Notes: generated by a model from the letters alone, not told the origin. DNA of 64,000 bases from Klebsiella oxytoca NBRC 105695 (GCF_001598695.1 NZ_BCZK01000002.1:186001-250000), one strand, 5' to 3'; positions 46,901 to 55,708 are shown, numbered from the stretch's first letter. Program-made: numbers and translations.

Positions 46901-48285
46901 AAATATCTCTCTACGTCCTTATTCCCTTTTTTACTTTAGTCTCTACCCTGGTTCAGGGACACTGTCTGTCCGCAAGTGTGTTGCAAGATAATATGGATGT
47001 TACTTTGGCAGCGCAGATTTCATATGTAAATAAAGAACCGTCAATCTGGAAAATTGATGGTCGCAATCCGTACGTGGCCGACAATGTTTATAATGATATT
47101 GCGTTAGGCATAAAAGGTCAGTGCGATCTAGTGGATAATAATCTCAATATGGATTTTTCATTTTATTCTTTAGGTTATTATCCGATTCGCAGTCCCGGAG
47201 TCTTTGAAAAAGATAAAAATCGTGCAAGGATAATGATAGATCGACTGCGTTTTACCTATGCTTTATCTGATACAACACGCCTGGAAGGAGGGAAGCTGAG
47301 ACCTTCAAAAGGGGCCTTTTTCTTAAGATCCCCCGCTGCATTGCTGACAAATTATTATTCCGGTTTTAAAACAAACCGAATATATGGGCCAGCAATGGAA
47401 TCAGCTTATAGCGAATCATTTTGGGGGGGCACATTATCTAAAGAGTATCAGGATTATAATTTTTTACTTACGCTAGCTCCCAGATTGAGCAGTATCGATA
47501 AGTACTATGAATCATCAGGCAACTGGTCTGCAGCACAACGCTCAAATAGTGAAGAGCGTTACCTATTAACTTATAATGATTACCGACTAGCTAGTCATCG
47601 CCTGTCCGCTAATTTACTATTAGGCGATAATCCGGCGTTTTCATTATCAGAACTATATAATTATACATCACAGTTTTTAATTAATGCTGAGTTTTCCTGG
47701 CATAAAGGCCAGCAGTGGCGTCACTTCTCAAATGATAAAAAAGAGGCCGTACTGGCTGGCTCATTTCCATCCTCACTCTATTCTGTGGAGGATAAACAAG
47801 GCGTTGAGTTTGCGCTTGGCGGGCAGTATACAACTGATAGCTTTAGCGTATTCGGCTTAGAATACTATTTTCAGAGTGAGGGATATTCGAAAAAGGCCTG
47901 GCAGGAGCAGATTGATTTCATTCGCTTGATGGGATACAGGACTGGCTACGATTTTTTAGACCGGGCGTTTGATAGCTATAAGTATCTTATGGCCTCAGAG
48001 ATTGGTAACACTTCAAATAAAGGCATGCTGTTATCCAAACATTACTTTAATACCTATTTTAGTCTGCGTAATAATGACCAGTCCACCCTGCAACCCTATG
48101 CAATGATAAATATAGCGGATGGCAGCGTATTATTTGGGGCCCATTTTATTAAACCCTTGCAAGGTAAGTGGGCGCCGTTTGAGTTATATGCCGGCGCATA
48201 CAGCTCCCTGGGAGGTTCTGAATCAGAGTTTGCGCTATTTGGTGAAACACTAAGCATTTATGTCGGTTTTAAATACTATTTATAA
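46897..48285 (+). CDS. outer-membrane beta-barrel protein, DUF1302-like
   Basis: A 462-residue protein with a signal peptide (about 1-22), alternating aromatic/polar strands throughout and a terminal FKYYL typical of outer-membrane barrels. ATGA overlap with the LolA-like gene shows coupling. LolA-like protein, FtsX/LolD transporter and such a barrel occur together in other bacterial export loci, so it is the likely outer-membrane exit. A seven-G run is at 47423-47429. The family assignment is uncertain; the barrel nature is well supported. Confidence 0.7.
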   Translation: MKISLYVLIPFFTLVSTLVQGHCLSASVLQDNMDVTLAAQISYVNKEPSIWKIDGRNPYVADNVYNDIALGIKGQCDLVDNNLNMDFSFYSLGYYPIRSPGVFEKDKNRARIMIDRLRFTYALSDTTRLEGGKLRPSKGAFFLRSPAALLTNYYSGFKTNRIYGPAMESAYSESFWGGTLSKEYQDYNFLLTLAPRLSSIDKYYESSGNWSAAQRSNSEERYLLTYNDYRLASHRLSANLLLGDNPAFSLSELYNYTSQFLINAEFSWHKGQQWRHFSNDKKEAVLAGSFPSSLYSVEDKQGVEFALGGQYTTDSFSVFGLEYYFQSEGYSKKAWQEQIDFIRLMGYRTGYDFLDRAFDSYKYLMASEIGNTSNKGMLLSKHYFNTYFSLRNNDQSTLQPYAMINIADGSVLFGAHFIKPLQGKWAPFELYAGAYSSLGGSESEFALFGETLSIYVGFKYYL

Positions 48286-48294
48286 GGATATTTT

Positions 48295-49227
48295 ATGGTA
48301 TCACAGCTATCAACACCTTCTGTCGCTCTTATCTTTGCAGGACAAGGTAACCCTGTTATTGGAATGGGGTCTGATTTGTGGGATCTGAATGCAGTCACAA
48401 AAAATATTTGGGACTGCGCGAGCGATATTACCCAAATTGATATTCGCCGTTTATGCGAGCGCGGGCCGATGAGTCGCCTGGTCCAGACAACGGCTCAGCA
48501 AGTTGCCGTTACGGCTATTAACGTGACGCTCTATTGCCTCTGTCTGGAAAAAATGCCTGATTTGCCAATCGTGGGTTCTTGCGGGCATAGCGTTGGCGAG
48601 TACAGCGCGCTTTTCGCTGCGGGTGCATTTAACCTGGAGGCGCTTTTTAGGATGATACATACCCGTTCAAAGATTATGAATGATTTAAGTAAAATTCATA
48701 AAGGAGCTATGCTCGCGGTTAAGGGCGCTGATTTTGAAACCTTAACTAACATGATTTCCGCATCTGGTATACCTGTCGAGGTGAGTTGTGATAACAGCTG
48801 TCGTCAGCAGGTTATCGGTGGCACGACTGCTGATCTGGGCCGTATCTCACAGATCCTTTATGGTGCCGGTTTAGAGGCGGTTAAACTGGGGGTTAGCGGC
48901 GCATGGCATACGCGTCTGATGGCCGATGGTGTTCAGATGATGCGCGATTTTTTGCAAAAAATCGATATTTGTTCGCCTAAATACAGCGTGCTGATGAATG
49001 TTACCGGGCAAGCAGAATTCCTTCCTGAGCAGATCAAAGAAAATCTGGCTCTACATCTGACGCATACGGTGCAATGGTCAAAATCTCTTACGGCTCATTT
49101 ACAGAATTCTCAGCCGGTAACTTTTCTGGAGTTCAGCAATAAAGCTTATTTAGGACAACTCCTTTATGACTTCCGGCGTTTCGCGCCAGAAAATGTCGTG
49201 CATTGTAGAAAGCTGATTGGCTTGTAA
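48295..49227 (+). CDS. malonyl-CoA:ACP transacylase (FabD-like)
   Basis: A 310-residue acyltransferase. The catalytic Ser99 lies in GHSVGEYSAL, Arg124 in HTRSKIM binds the malonyl carboxylate, and His205 in GAWHT is the base; GQG (16-18) completes the oxyanion region. Arginine in place indicates malonyl rather than acetyl substrates. It charges the cluster ACP with extender units. AAGGA lies 6 bases before the ATG. In the cyl operon the equivalent is CylD. Confidence 0.93.
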   Translation: MVSQLSTPSVALIFAGQGNPVIGMGSDLWDLNAVTKNIWDCASDITQIDIRRLCERGPMSRLVQTTAQQVAVTAINVTLYCLCLEKMPDLPIVGSCGHSVGEYSALFAAGAFNLEALFRMIHTRSKIMNDLSKIHKGAMLAVKGADFETLTNMISASGIPVEVSCDNSCRQQVIGGTTADLGRISQILYGAGLEAVKLGVSGAWHTRLMADGVQMMRDFLQKIDICSPKYSVLMNVTGQAEFLPEQIKENLALHLTHTVQWSKSLTAHLQNSQPVTFLEFSNKAYLGQLLYDFRRFAPENVVHCRKLIGL

Positions 49228-49237
49228 TGGAGGCGCT

Positions 49238-50224
49238 ATGATCCCTGACTATTTAACATTTACTCGTTATCAGGATAAACGAGTGATTATTTATCTTTAT
49301 CTTTTAACTATGTTTTTACTTTTCCTTTTCTGGAAAAACAATGGTTATAACTTACTGCCAAGTAATGTATTGAGCCTGAGCGTTATCCTGGCATTAATTG
49401 TCTTTTCTTTTATTTACGAGCTGAAAAACTATTGGGGTTATAAATGTGTCATGAAGCATATAGATTTTTCCTGTTTTCAGGGGAAAGCTATATCCTCGTA
49501 TGAGGCGTTTTTGTGGCATCCGGCAGTGGTTACCTTCTCATACTTTGCGATCTTTTATCTTCTCATTACGAGCTGCCTGTCGTTTATGTCATCGGGTCAT
49601 GCACTACTTTGTATTGCTATTATTTCGCCATTGGCTATTTACCTGGCGTTTAAATATGCACGTTATAGCTATGTGAAGCGAATGAAGGATTTTACTGCCC
49701 AAAAGGTAGTCTGGCGCAATCTACATCATTACGTCGGTTTTAATCTTTTTATCACCTTTTTAATGAATAGCTTGATAGTCAGCCCGTTAGCAAATGAGGA
49801 TGATTTTTCTTTGGCGGATGGTTTTTTTTCAGCCAGATTAATGATAGCGATGTTTATTCTTTGCGTTATTGTTTTGTTTTTAGATATGATCTTCATCCGT
49901 CCATCGAAACGCTACATTTTTCTCGGGCGATTGTTCCTGAGGGAATTTGACTTCCATCTATCAAAGTCAATCCCCTGGCCATGGCTCTATAATAAAGCGA
50001 TGTGGCTTAGATTATTCATGGTTTTAATCACTCAGTTTATTTGGATTGTATTGCTCAATGTCATTTTGGCATTTTCGGGATTGAGTATTTATTTTGAATT
50101 TTATTTTTTATCCTGCTCTCTGCCTTCATTTTTTTATTTCTATCTACATGCTTACTGGCATTGGCATAATGATTATATCGTCGCATGTGATATGTATTTT
50201 CGTTGCGATCGAATTGAACGTTAA
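49238..50224 (+). CDS. polytopic membrane protein, unknown, last gene of the operon
   Basis: A 328-residue inner-membrane protein with about eight transmembrane segments (near 16-33, 45-60, 96-113, 119-138, 165-182, 200-219, 259-280, 285-305). It has histidine clusters at 163-164 (NLHHY) and 304-310 (HAYWHWH). They do not fit the canonical di-iron desaturase boxes, yet a lipid-modifying enzyme (acyltransferase or hydroxylase) is a possibility. The ATG at 49238 follows GGAGG. I recognise no family. Confidence 0.7.
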   Translation: MIPDYLTFTRYQDKRVIIYLYLLTMFLLFLFWKNNGYNLLPSNVLSLSVILALIVFSFIYELKNYWGYKCVMKHIDFSCFQGKAISSYEAFLWHPAVVTFSYFAIFYLLITSCLSFMSSGHALLCIAIISPLAIYLAFKYARYSYVKRMKDFTAQKVVWRNLHHYVGFNLFITFLMNSLIVSPLANEDDFSLADGFFSARLMIAMFILCVIVLFLDMIFIRPSKRYIFLGRLFLREFDFHLSKSIPWPWLYNKAMWLRLFMVLITQFIWIVLLNVILAFSGLSIYFEFYFLSCSLPSFFYFYLHAYWHWHNDYIVACDMYFRCDRIER

Positions 50225-50342
50225 AATGAAATAAAACTTACTAAGGAGATATGCACGACAGCATTGCAGTTTACAATCCTGAATGAGCGGATGTAGATTA
50301 TATGTGAATGTTAATCTGAAAAGATGTATTGTTGAATGGATA

Positions 50343-50376
50343 AAGCCAGTCAGTTCCCTGACTGGCTTGGTTTTTT
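50343..50376 (+). terminator. terminator of the island operon
   Basis: AAGCCAGTCA pairs perfectly with TGACTGGCTT around loop GTTCCC, followed by GG and six T. It is a strong Rho-independent terminator for rightward transcription, 118 bases after the last operon gene. It lies just beyond the stop of the leftward peptide gene and may serve that gene too. Confidence 0.9.
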
Positions 50377-50701
50377 ATTTCTGTAAAGAAGAAACTACGT
50401 CGCCCCAGTTCGTCGCTGCATCATAGACGAAGTTTGACCAGATACCTGATTTTTCATACATCATTGAATTCAGGTGATCTGCCAGTATGCTACCAATACT
50501 GGATGGGGAGCCACTCAGCAAGTTGCTAAGCATATCCAGAGAGGTTTCCAGCGCCGTTTTGGCAATGGTAAGGGAGCCATCAAAGCCGACTTTCATCAGT
50601 CCAAGTGCGGATTGAATAGTGAAATCAACCAGGGCACAAGGCAGGTCAAAGAGGCCAGCACCCGAGATATTTTCCATTTCATATTGTGTTAATTCTTTCA
50701 T
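50375..50701 (-). CDS. bacteriocin-like secreted peptide with double-glycine-type leader
   Basis: A 108-residue peptide. The start MKELTQYEMENISGAG resembles the leader of class IIb microcins such as MccE492 (MREISQKDLNLAFGAG), with probable cleavage after Ala15 (GA/G). The mature part is hydrophobic and amphipathic, with a SGSPSSIGS hinge. It ends in a tryptophan repeat spaced by 11 residues, WSNFVYDAATNW, with Trp88 and Trp99. AGGA lies 7 bases before the ATG. No C39 peptidase transporter or immunity gene is adjacent; the island FtsX exporter is of a different type. It could be an orphan antibacterial peptide or a signal. Confidence 0.75.
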   Translation of the reverse strand: MKELTQYEMENISGAGLFDLPCALVDFTIQSALGLMKVGFDGSLTIAKTALETSLDMLSNLLSGSPSSIGSILADHLNSMMYEKSGIWSNFVYDAATNWGDVVSSLQK

Positions 50702-51448
50702 TTTTTATTCCTGTGCTATTACTATTTATAATTACTTAGTTGCGGGCAAGCTGAGTACACCCTCGTAAATATTAACCAGGGCTTTGTTTTGATAATAGTG
50801 AATATTTAAATGAACCGGTAATTCATTATGAATAGTTAACGTGATGATAAATTCGTGCTTCTAATAAAAATTCCGAATAATTGCGTTTTTTATAATTGAT
50901 TGATTTTATATTTTATGGATATGGGTTTACTACCAATCTTTTATCTCTCTTACTGAAAGTAATCGCTATGTGGCATTTTTAGAACGTAATTTTTAAATTT
51001 TATGCTGCGGGTATTATGAATTCACATAGTGATGTTAGATTGTTTTATGTGAATGGCCCTATACTGCTATCCATAAAAATAAGCTATCTATAATTCACCG
51101 TCGCTTTCTTCGTTCTAATATAGATAATCCCTCAGGCAGTTCATGTTTGTCCTTTACCTATTTCAAAAAAGTTGTTTTTGATGTTTATCACCAGGTCAGA
51201 ACAGCTGCACGGTGATAATCCCAGAGACTGAGCGGCGCTGCTATCCTCCCGGTGCGTTTATTGCGAAGCATCTCATGCCGCTTTCTGCTTGTCTGCCTGG
51301 GCTCAGCCCTCTTATGGGGAGGTGAAGTGGGGATTTGAAACGTAGCGTTAGCTTAAAGAAGATGAGAGGGATAACGCTAAACCAACGCTTAAAGCGGCGA
51401 AGATAATTGGGAGGGGAGACCGTCACGCAAGCTTTCGCCAGTACGCAG
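50702..51448. other. AT-rich intergenic region at the right end of the island
   Basis: About 750 bases without a credible gene. 50702-51180 is AT-rich and must contain the peptide promoter (leftward). From about 51180 the composition returns to backbone GC, which marks the probable right boundary of the island. No flanking direct repeat, integrase or tRNA end was found by eye. Confidence 0.5.
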
Positions 51449-51483
51449 CAGGGACATCATACCTGCCACGTACCATGTCCCTG
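51449..51483 (-). terminator. hairpin after yajR
   Basis: CAGGGACAT pairs with ATGTCCCTG over a 17-base loop, 14 bases beyond the yajR stop. There is no T run, so it is a possible weak terminator. Confidence 0.4.
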
Positions 51484-51497
51484 GCTGCTTAACCACT

Positions 51498-52883
51498 TTA
51501 CGCGGGAACGGTCTGAACTGCCCCCTGCTTAATCACCTGCTCAATCTCAAAGCGGTTAGTCACCTTACTGTCGATTTTGATATACACCGAACGTTCGTTG
51601 TTAACTACCAGTACCTCTTTAACTCCTGCTTGAGCCTGTAGCCGTTGCTGTAGCATTTCATCCGCCACCACGTCGGCAGGGATCTCGACCCGCAGGCTAC
51701 TAACGTAAGGCGGTTCGCTCATGGTGCTGGCCACCAGTAACCACAGCATTGCCAGCAGGGCGCCAAGCAGGAAAACGGTTTGTGAATCAAAAAAGCCGTC
51801 TACCCAGCCGCCTAGCGAACCGCCAATCGCGACTCCAAGAAACTGGCTGGTAGAGTAAATCCCCATCGCTGTTCCTTTGTAGCCGGCAGGTGATTCTTTA
51901 CTGATTAACGAAGGCAGTAACGCTTCGAGCAGGTTAAACGCGAGGAAAAATAGCTGAACGCCGGCAACCAGTTCCCAGAAATAGCCTCCCGCTCCCCAAA
52001 GTACGATCTCGGCGATCAGTAAAATGGCAACGCAGAGCAGAAAAACGCGCTTCATTTTGCGCTTTACTTCGGCGTAAATAATAAACGGCACCACGGCAAC
52101 AAAAGAGACCAGCATGGTGACCAGATAGATTTTCCAGTGCTCAGCTGCGGGAAAACCGGCAGCTTCCAACTGACCCGGCAGGGCAACAAAGGTGGACATC
52201 AGCATAATATGCAGGCACATAATGCCGAAATTGAGCTTCAGTAGTTTTGGCTCGGCAAGCACTTTGCTAAAGCAGCCTTTCACCATACCGGATTCACGGT
52301 TAAGCACGTGATTATGGCTATTTGGCACAACCCACAGCGTAAGCAGAATCCCGAGCATCGCCAGAGCGGCAATCATCCAGAATAAGGCGTGCAGGCCTAA
52401 CTGGTGGGTGATAATAGGTCCGAGGACCATGGCGATGGCGAAGGTAATACCAAAGCTGACGCCGATAAACGCCATGGCTTTAGTGCGATTCTGTTCGCGG
52501 GTTAAGTCGGAAAGCAGCGCCATTACCGCTGCGGCAATCGCTCCGGAGCCTTGCAGCGCGCGGCCAAGAATAATGCCCCAGATCGATTCGGAAAGCGCGG
52601 CGATAATGCTGCCGAGAACGAAGATTAACAAGCCGCCGACGATAAGCGGTTTACGGCCAATGCGATCGGAGAGGAGGCCAAAAGGAACCTGGAATATTGC
52701 CTGCGCCAGTCCATAGATGCCTATAGCCAGGCCAATAAGGGCTTCACTTGCGCCCTGGAGCGCCATGCCATAAGTGGTCAGAACCGGCAGGACCATAAAC
52801 ATGCCGAGCATGCGCAGAGAGAAAACGGTCCCCAGACCCCAGGTTGCGCGCAGTTCGCCTGGCGTCATTTTGTTATCGTTCAT
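51498..52883 (-). CDS. yajR: MFS transporter YajR
   Basis: A 461-residue major-facilitator protein with 12 transmembrane helices and the C-terminal ferredoxin-like YAM domain (about 390-461, VEIPADVVADEMLQQRLQAQ then VKEVLVVNNERSVYIKID) that marks YajR. Motif A GLLSDRIGRKPLI is intact. The start at the ATG at 52883 follows GAGGTGG; a GTG two codons upstream is within the site. It is the right-hand backbone neighbour of the island; in E. coli it directly follows yajQ. Confidence 0.95.
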   Translation of the reverse strand: MNDNKMTPGELRATWGLGTVFSLRMLGMFMVLPVLTTYGMALQGASEALIGLAIGIYGLAQAIFQVPFGLLSDRIGRKPLIVGGLLIFVLGSIIAALSESIWGIILGRALQGSGAIAAAVMALLSDLTREQNRTKAMAFIGVSFGITFAIAMVLGPIITHQLGLHALFWMIAALAMLGILLTLWVVPNSHNHVLNRESGMVKGCFSKVLAEPKLLKLNFGIMCLHIMLMSTFVALPGQLEAAGFPAAEHWKIYLVTMLVSFVAVVPFIIYAEVKRKMKRVFLLCVAILLIAEIVLWGAGGYFWELVAGVQLFFLAFNLLEALLPSLISKESPAGYKGTAMGIYSTSQFLGVAIGGSLGGWVDGFFDSQTVFLLGALLAMLWLLVASTMSEPPYVSSLRVEIPADVVADEMLQQRLQAQAGVKEVLVVNNERSVYIKIDSKVTNRFEIEQVIKQGAVQTVPA

Positions 52884-53039
52884 TACCACCTCAATCTAAA
52901 AACTGCGCCTAGTGTAGTGGGGGGAGCCAGAAGCGTAAATAGATGTTTGTTTAACAGATATTACTGCTGTGTTGCACGATGAGGTGAGGGCGGTAGACAA
53001 AAAGAAACCAGCGGAGCGGGCTCCGCCGGCTAGCGGAGA

Positions 53040-54218
53040 TTATTGGCAGTTAAAATCAACCCATTGGCCGCCTGCATCGGCGGATTTGACGCATTGCTCA
53101 ACCCAGTAGACCCCGTGGAGCCCGGCTTCGACGTCCGGATACCAGAAGTTATCCAGAAACGCCTGGTCACTGCGATCCATTGCATCGATAGCGATGGCGT
53201 AACGGCGGTAAAGGTTGGCCCATGCCTCAAACAGCCCTTCCGGGTGGCCGCCGCCGATGCGGTCGTCTGCCAGCGCCTGCGGACTTAAATAGGGCATTCC
53301 ACGTTCCAGAACGCGCGCGGGTTCGCCCTGCACCTCATAGCTGAGCTGATTTGGGCGCTCATCCCACCACTCAAGGCTGGCTTTTTCGCCAATGACGCGG
53401 ACTTTTTGTGAGTGCATAGCGCCGCTGTTGACTGCGCTGGTCCACAGTGAACCGACGGCGCCATTATTATATTCCATCAGCACGAAGGCGTTATCTTCCA
53501 GCGGCGCGCGCGATTTGACGAAGCTCTGACGTGCGCACATCAGCCGGGTGATATTCAGATTTGGCACCATGGTTTCCGCAATAAATAGCGGGTGAGTCGC
53601 CAGATCCCCCAGCACGTAGCTAGGGCCGGCATATTTGGGCGTTACCCGCCAGCGGGTAGATTCAGCCTGCAGTTCAACGGCTTCATTATGAAAACCGTGG
53701 GCAAACTGCATATTGATAATGCGGATCTCCCCGAGCATACCCTCCGCGATCATCTGCCGCGCCTGCTGAATCATCTGGTGCCCGGCGTAGCCGTAGGTAA
53801 CGCCGATTATTTTGTTCTGCTTTTTGCTCAGCGCCAGCAGCTCGCGGGCCTCGGCGGCGGTAAAGCACAGCGGTTTTTCGCAGATAACGTGCAGCCCCGC
53901 TTCCAGCGCTGCTTTGGTGATCGCGAAATGGGTATTGTTCGGCGTAGTGACCGAAACGGCTTCAATGCCGTCAGGGCGTTTGGCTTCCTCTGCAAATAGC
54001 GTTTGATAGTCGGCGTAGCAGCGCTCGGGGGCGATTCCGAGCTGCTCGCCAAATTGACGGCCGCGTTCGGCATCGATATCGAGCGCGCCGGCCAGCAGGG
54101 TAAAGACATTGTCGCGCAGCGCTGCACAGCGGTGGCTGTAGCCAATCTGGCTGGTGCCGCCGCCGCCGACCATTCCCCAGCGCAGGGAGCGAGATAAGGG
54201 TTTCATGCCGTTTAACAT
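53040..54218 (-). CDS. Gfo/Idh/MocA-family oxidoreductase
   Basis: A 392-residue NAD(P)-dependent sugar or inositol-type dehydrogenase. The Rossmann motif GMVGGGGTSQIGYSH (about 15-29) and the catalytic-site segment VICEKPL with a downstream aspartate/histidine (GDLATHPLFIAE) are typical of the family. It is paired with a GPH-type transporter upstream, suggesting oxidation of an imported sugar or sugar acid. The particular sugar is not predictable. Confidence 0.88.
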   Translation of the reverse strand: MLNGMKPLSRSLRWGMVGGGGTSQIGYSHRCAALRDNVFTLLAGALDIDAERGRQFGEQLGIAPERCYADYQTLFAEEAKRPDGIEAVSVTTPNNTHFAITKAALEAGLHVICEKPLCFTAAEARELLALSKKQNKIIGVTYGYAGHQMIQQARQMIAEGMLGEIRIINMQFAHGFHNEAVELQAESTRWRVTPKYAGPSYVLGDLATHPLFIAETMVPNLNITRLMCARQSFVKSRAPLEDNAFVLMEYNNGAVGSLWTSAVNSGAMHSQKVRVIGEKASLEWWDERPNQLSYEVQGEPARVLERGMPYLSPQALADDRIGGGHPEGLFEAWANLYRRYAIAIDAMDRSDQAFLDNFWYPDVEAGLHGVYWVEQCVKSADAGGQWVDFNCQ

Positions 54219-54307
54219 GATGATGCACTCCTCTAAATAGAGACTTCGGATTTCAGATGTTCTTCTGGATAGCCCGCACCCGGAGAGCGCGGACCGGGTT
54301 TCGGGCT

Positions 54308-55708
54308 TTACATTTCTCCACGCGCCTCGCGCTCTTTCAGCTCTTGCATAATCTGTGGGTACTGTTTATCCAGCCGATAAAACAGCAGGGTGATGATGAC
54401 CACAATCCACAGGAAGAACGAGCCGTAGAGATAAACGTTATTAATCATGTCGATAGCGCTTTGCGGTTGAACGCCGGATCCGCTGCTGGAACTGACGTAG
54501 CCCGAGAGGCTTAACAGGCCGGAGATAACCGCGGCGGCAATGCCTGCGCCGAGCTTCGTACCGACAGACCCCGCAGAGAAGATCATTCCCTCCTGGCGGA
54601 CGCGCGTTTTCCACTGGCCGTATTCGACGGCGTCGCCGCAGAAGCCGAATAGCACGGCATTCAGCGGCGCGAAGCCGATACCGCGAATAATGGCGTTGGC
54701 CAGCGCCCAGTGGTAGTCGTCAGAATTAAACATAAACAGCACCTGGCCTATGGTCGCCAGCACAATGCCGCAAAGGGCCACATTGCGTTTACCGTATTTT
54801 CGAATGGGGACGGAACTCAGGAAGGTGAAAATAATGATGCAGGCGGTTTCGGCCACGAAAATGGAGCTGTAGAAAGTATCGTCGCCTAGCACGTAGCGGC
54901 AGTAGTAAGGTAGCGCGATACCAACCACGGTGTAATAAACGCTCTGGGCTGTCCAGAGGATCGCACTGGCCCAGAAGTACTGGTTACGGAAGAGGGCGTA
55001 AAGCTGCGTTTTTACCGCTACGTTTCCCTGCTTTTCACGCGCTTTGATAACCACTTTTTCTTCACATTTGTAGAAGCAAAACAGCAGTAACAACAGCGCC
55101 AGAAAAGCCCAGATGGCCATGGTTTTAATCCATGCTGCCTGATCGTCGCCGAAATATTTCACCAGCGGCAACGTACAAGCTACGGCGAGGATGCGGCCAA
55201 ATGGCGACATCGACATGCGGGTGATGCTAAGCATATCCCTTTCCCAGGAGGTCCGGGTCATCATCGCGGAGAGGCTGCCATAGGGGAGATTGATCGCGGT
55301 GTAGCACACGGTGGTACAGAAGTTATAGGCTACCAGCAGGTAGAGAAACTGCAGCGTTCCGGTGGTTTGGGGCACGGTAAACAGCAGAATCGCCGATACG
55401 GCGTAGGGGACGCTCATCCACAGCAGCCAGGGGCGTGATTTTCCCCAGCGAGAGTTTGTGCGCTCAACCATCAGACCCATAATGACATCGGAAACACCGT
55501 CAAACAGACGTGAGATCAGCATTACCAGACCGACCGTGGCGATACTAATGCCGACATAATCCGTATAGAAAAGCGTTAAAACTGTGCCGATCATGCCGAA
55601 AACGACGTTACAGGCGGTATCGCCTCCACCATAGGCTATTCGGGTTGTCCAGGTTAACTTATCGCCGCGTGATGCTACGGGAGAAATAAGGATCTGCTGT
55701 TCACTCAT
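54308..55708 (-). CDS. GPH-family (MelB-like) sugar:cation symporter
   Basis: A 466-residue membrane protein with about 12 helices. The segment LISRLFDGVSDVIMGLMVER followed by TNSRWGKSRPWLLWMSVPYA is the classic glycoside-pentoside-hexuronide signature between helices 2 and 4. It imports a glycoside, pentoside or hexuronide with Na+ or H+. It is the first gene of a two-gene leftward unit with the oxidoreductase, 89 bases apart. AGGAATAGACC precedes the ATG. Confidence 0.9.
   Translation of the reverse strand: MSEQQILISPVASRGDKLTWTTRIAYGGGDTACNVVFGMIGTVLTLFYTDYVGISIATVGLVMLISRLFDGVSDVIMGLMVERTNSRWGKSRPWLLWMSVPYAVSAILLFTVPQTTGTLQFLYLLVAYNFCTTVCYTAINLPYGSLSAMMTRTSWERDMLSITRMSMSPFGRILAVACTLPLVKYFGDDQAAWIKTMAIWAFLALLLLLFCFYKCEEKVVIKAREKQGNVAVKTQLYALFRNQYFWASAILWTAQSVYYTVVGIALPYYCRYVLGDDTFYSSIFVAETACIIIFTFLSSVPIRKYGKRNVALCGIVLATIGQVLFMFNSDDYHWALANAIIRGIGFAPLNAVLFGFCGDAVEYGQWKTRVRQEGMIFSAGSVGTKLGAGIAAAVISGLLSLSGYVSSSSGSGVQPQSAIDMINNVYLYGSFFLWIVVIITLLFYRLDKQYPQIMQELKEREARGEM

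Noticed and set aside
35424-50224. Ordinary aryl polyene (APE) cluster
   Set aside because: No aromatic ammonia lyase, CoA-ligase for an aryl starter, MMPL exporter or thioesterase was seen, and a GcvT-like gene is not part of APE clusters.
51241-51426. Small leftward gene near yajR
   Set aside because: 61 codons of low-complexity basic sequence without a ribosome-binding site; probably non-coding.
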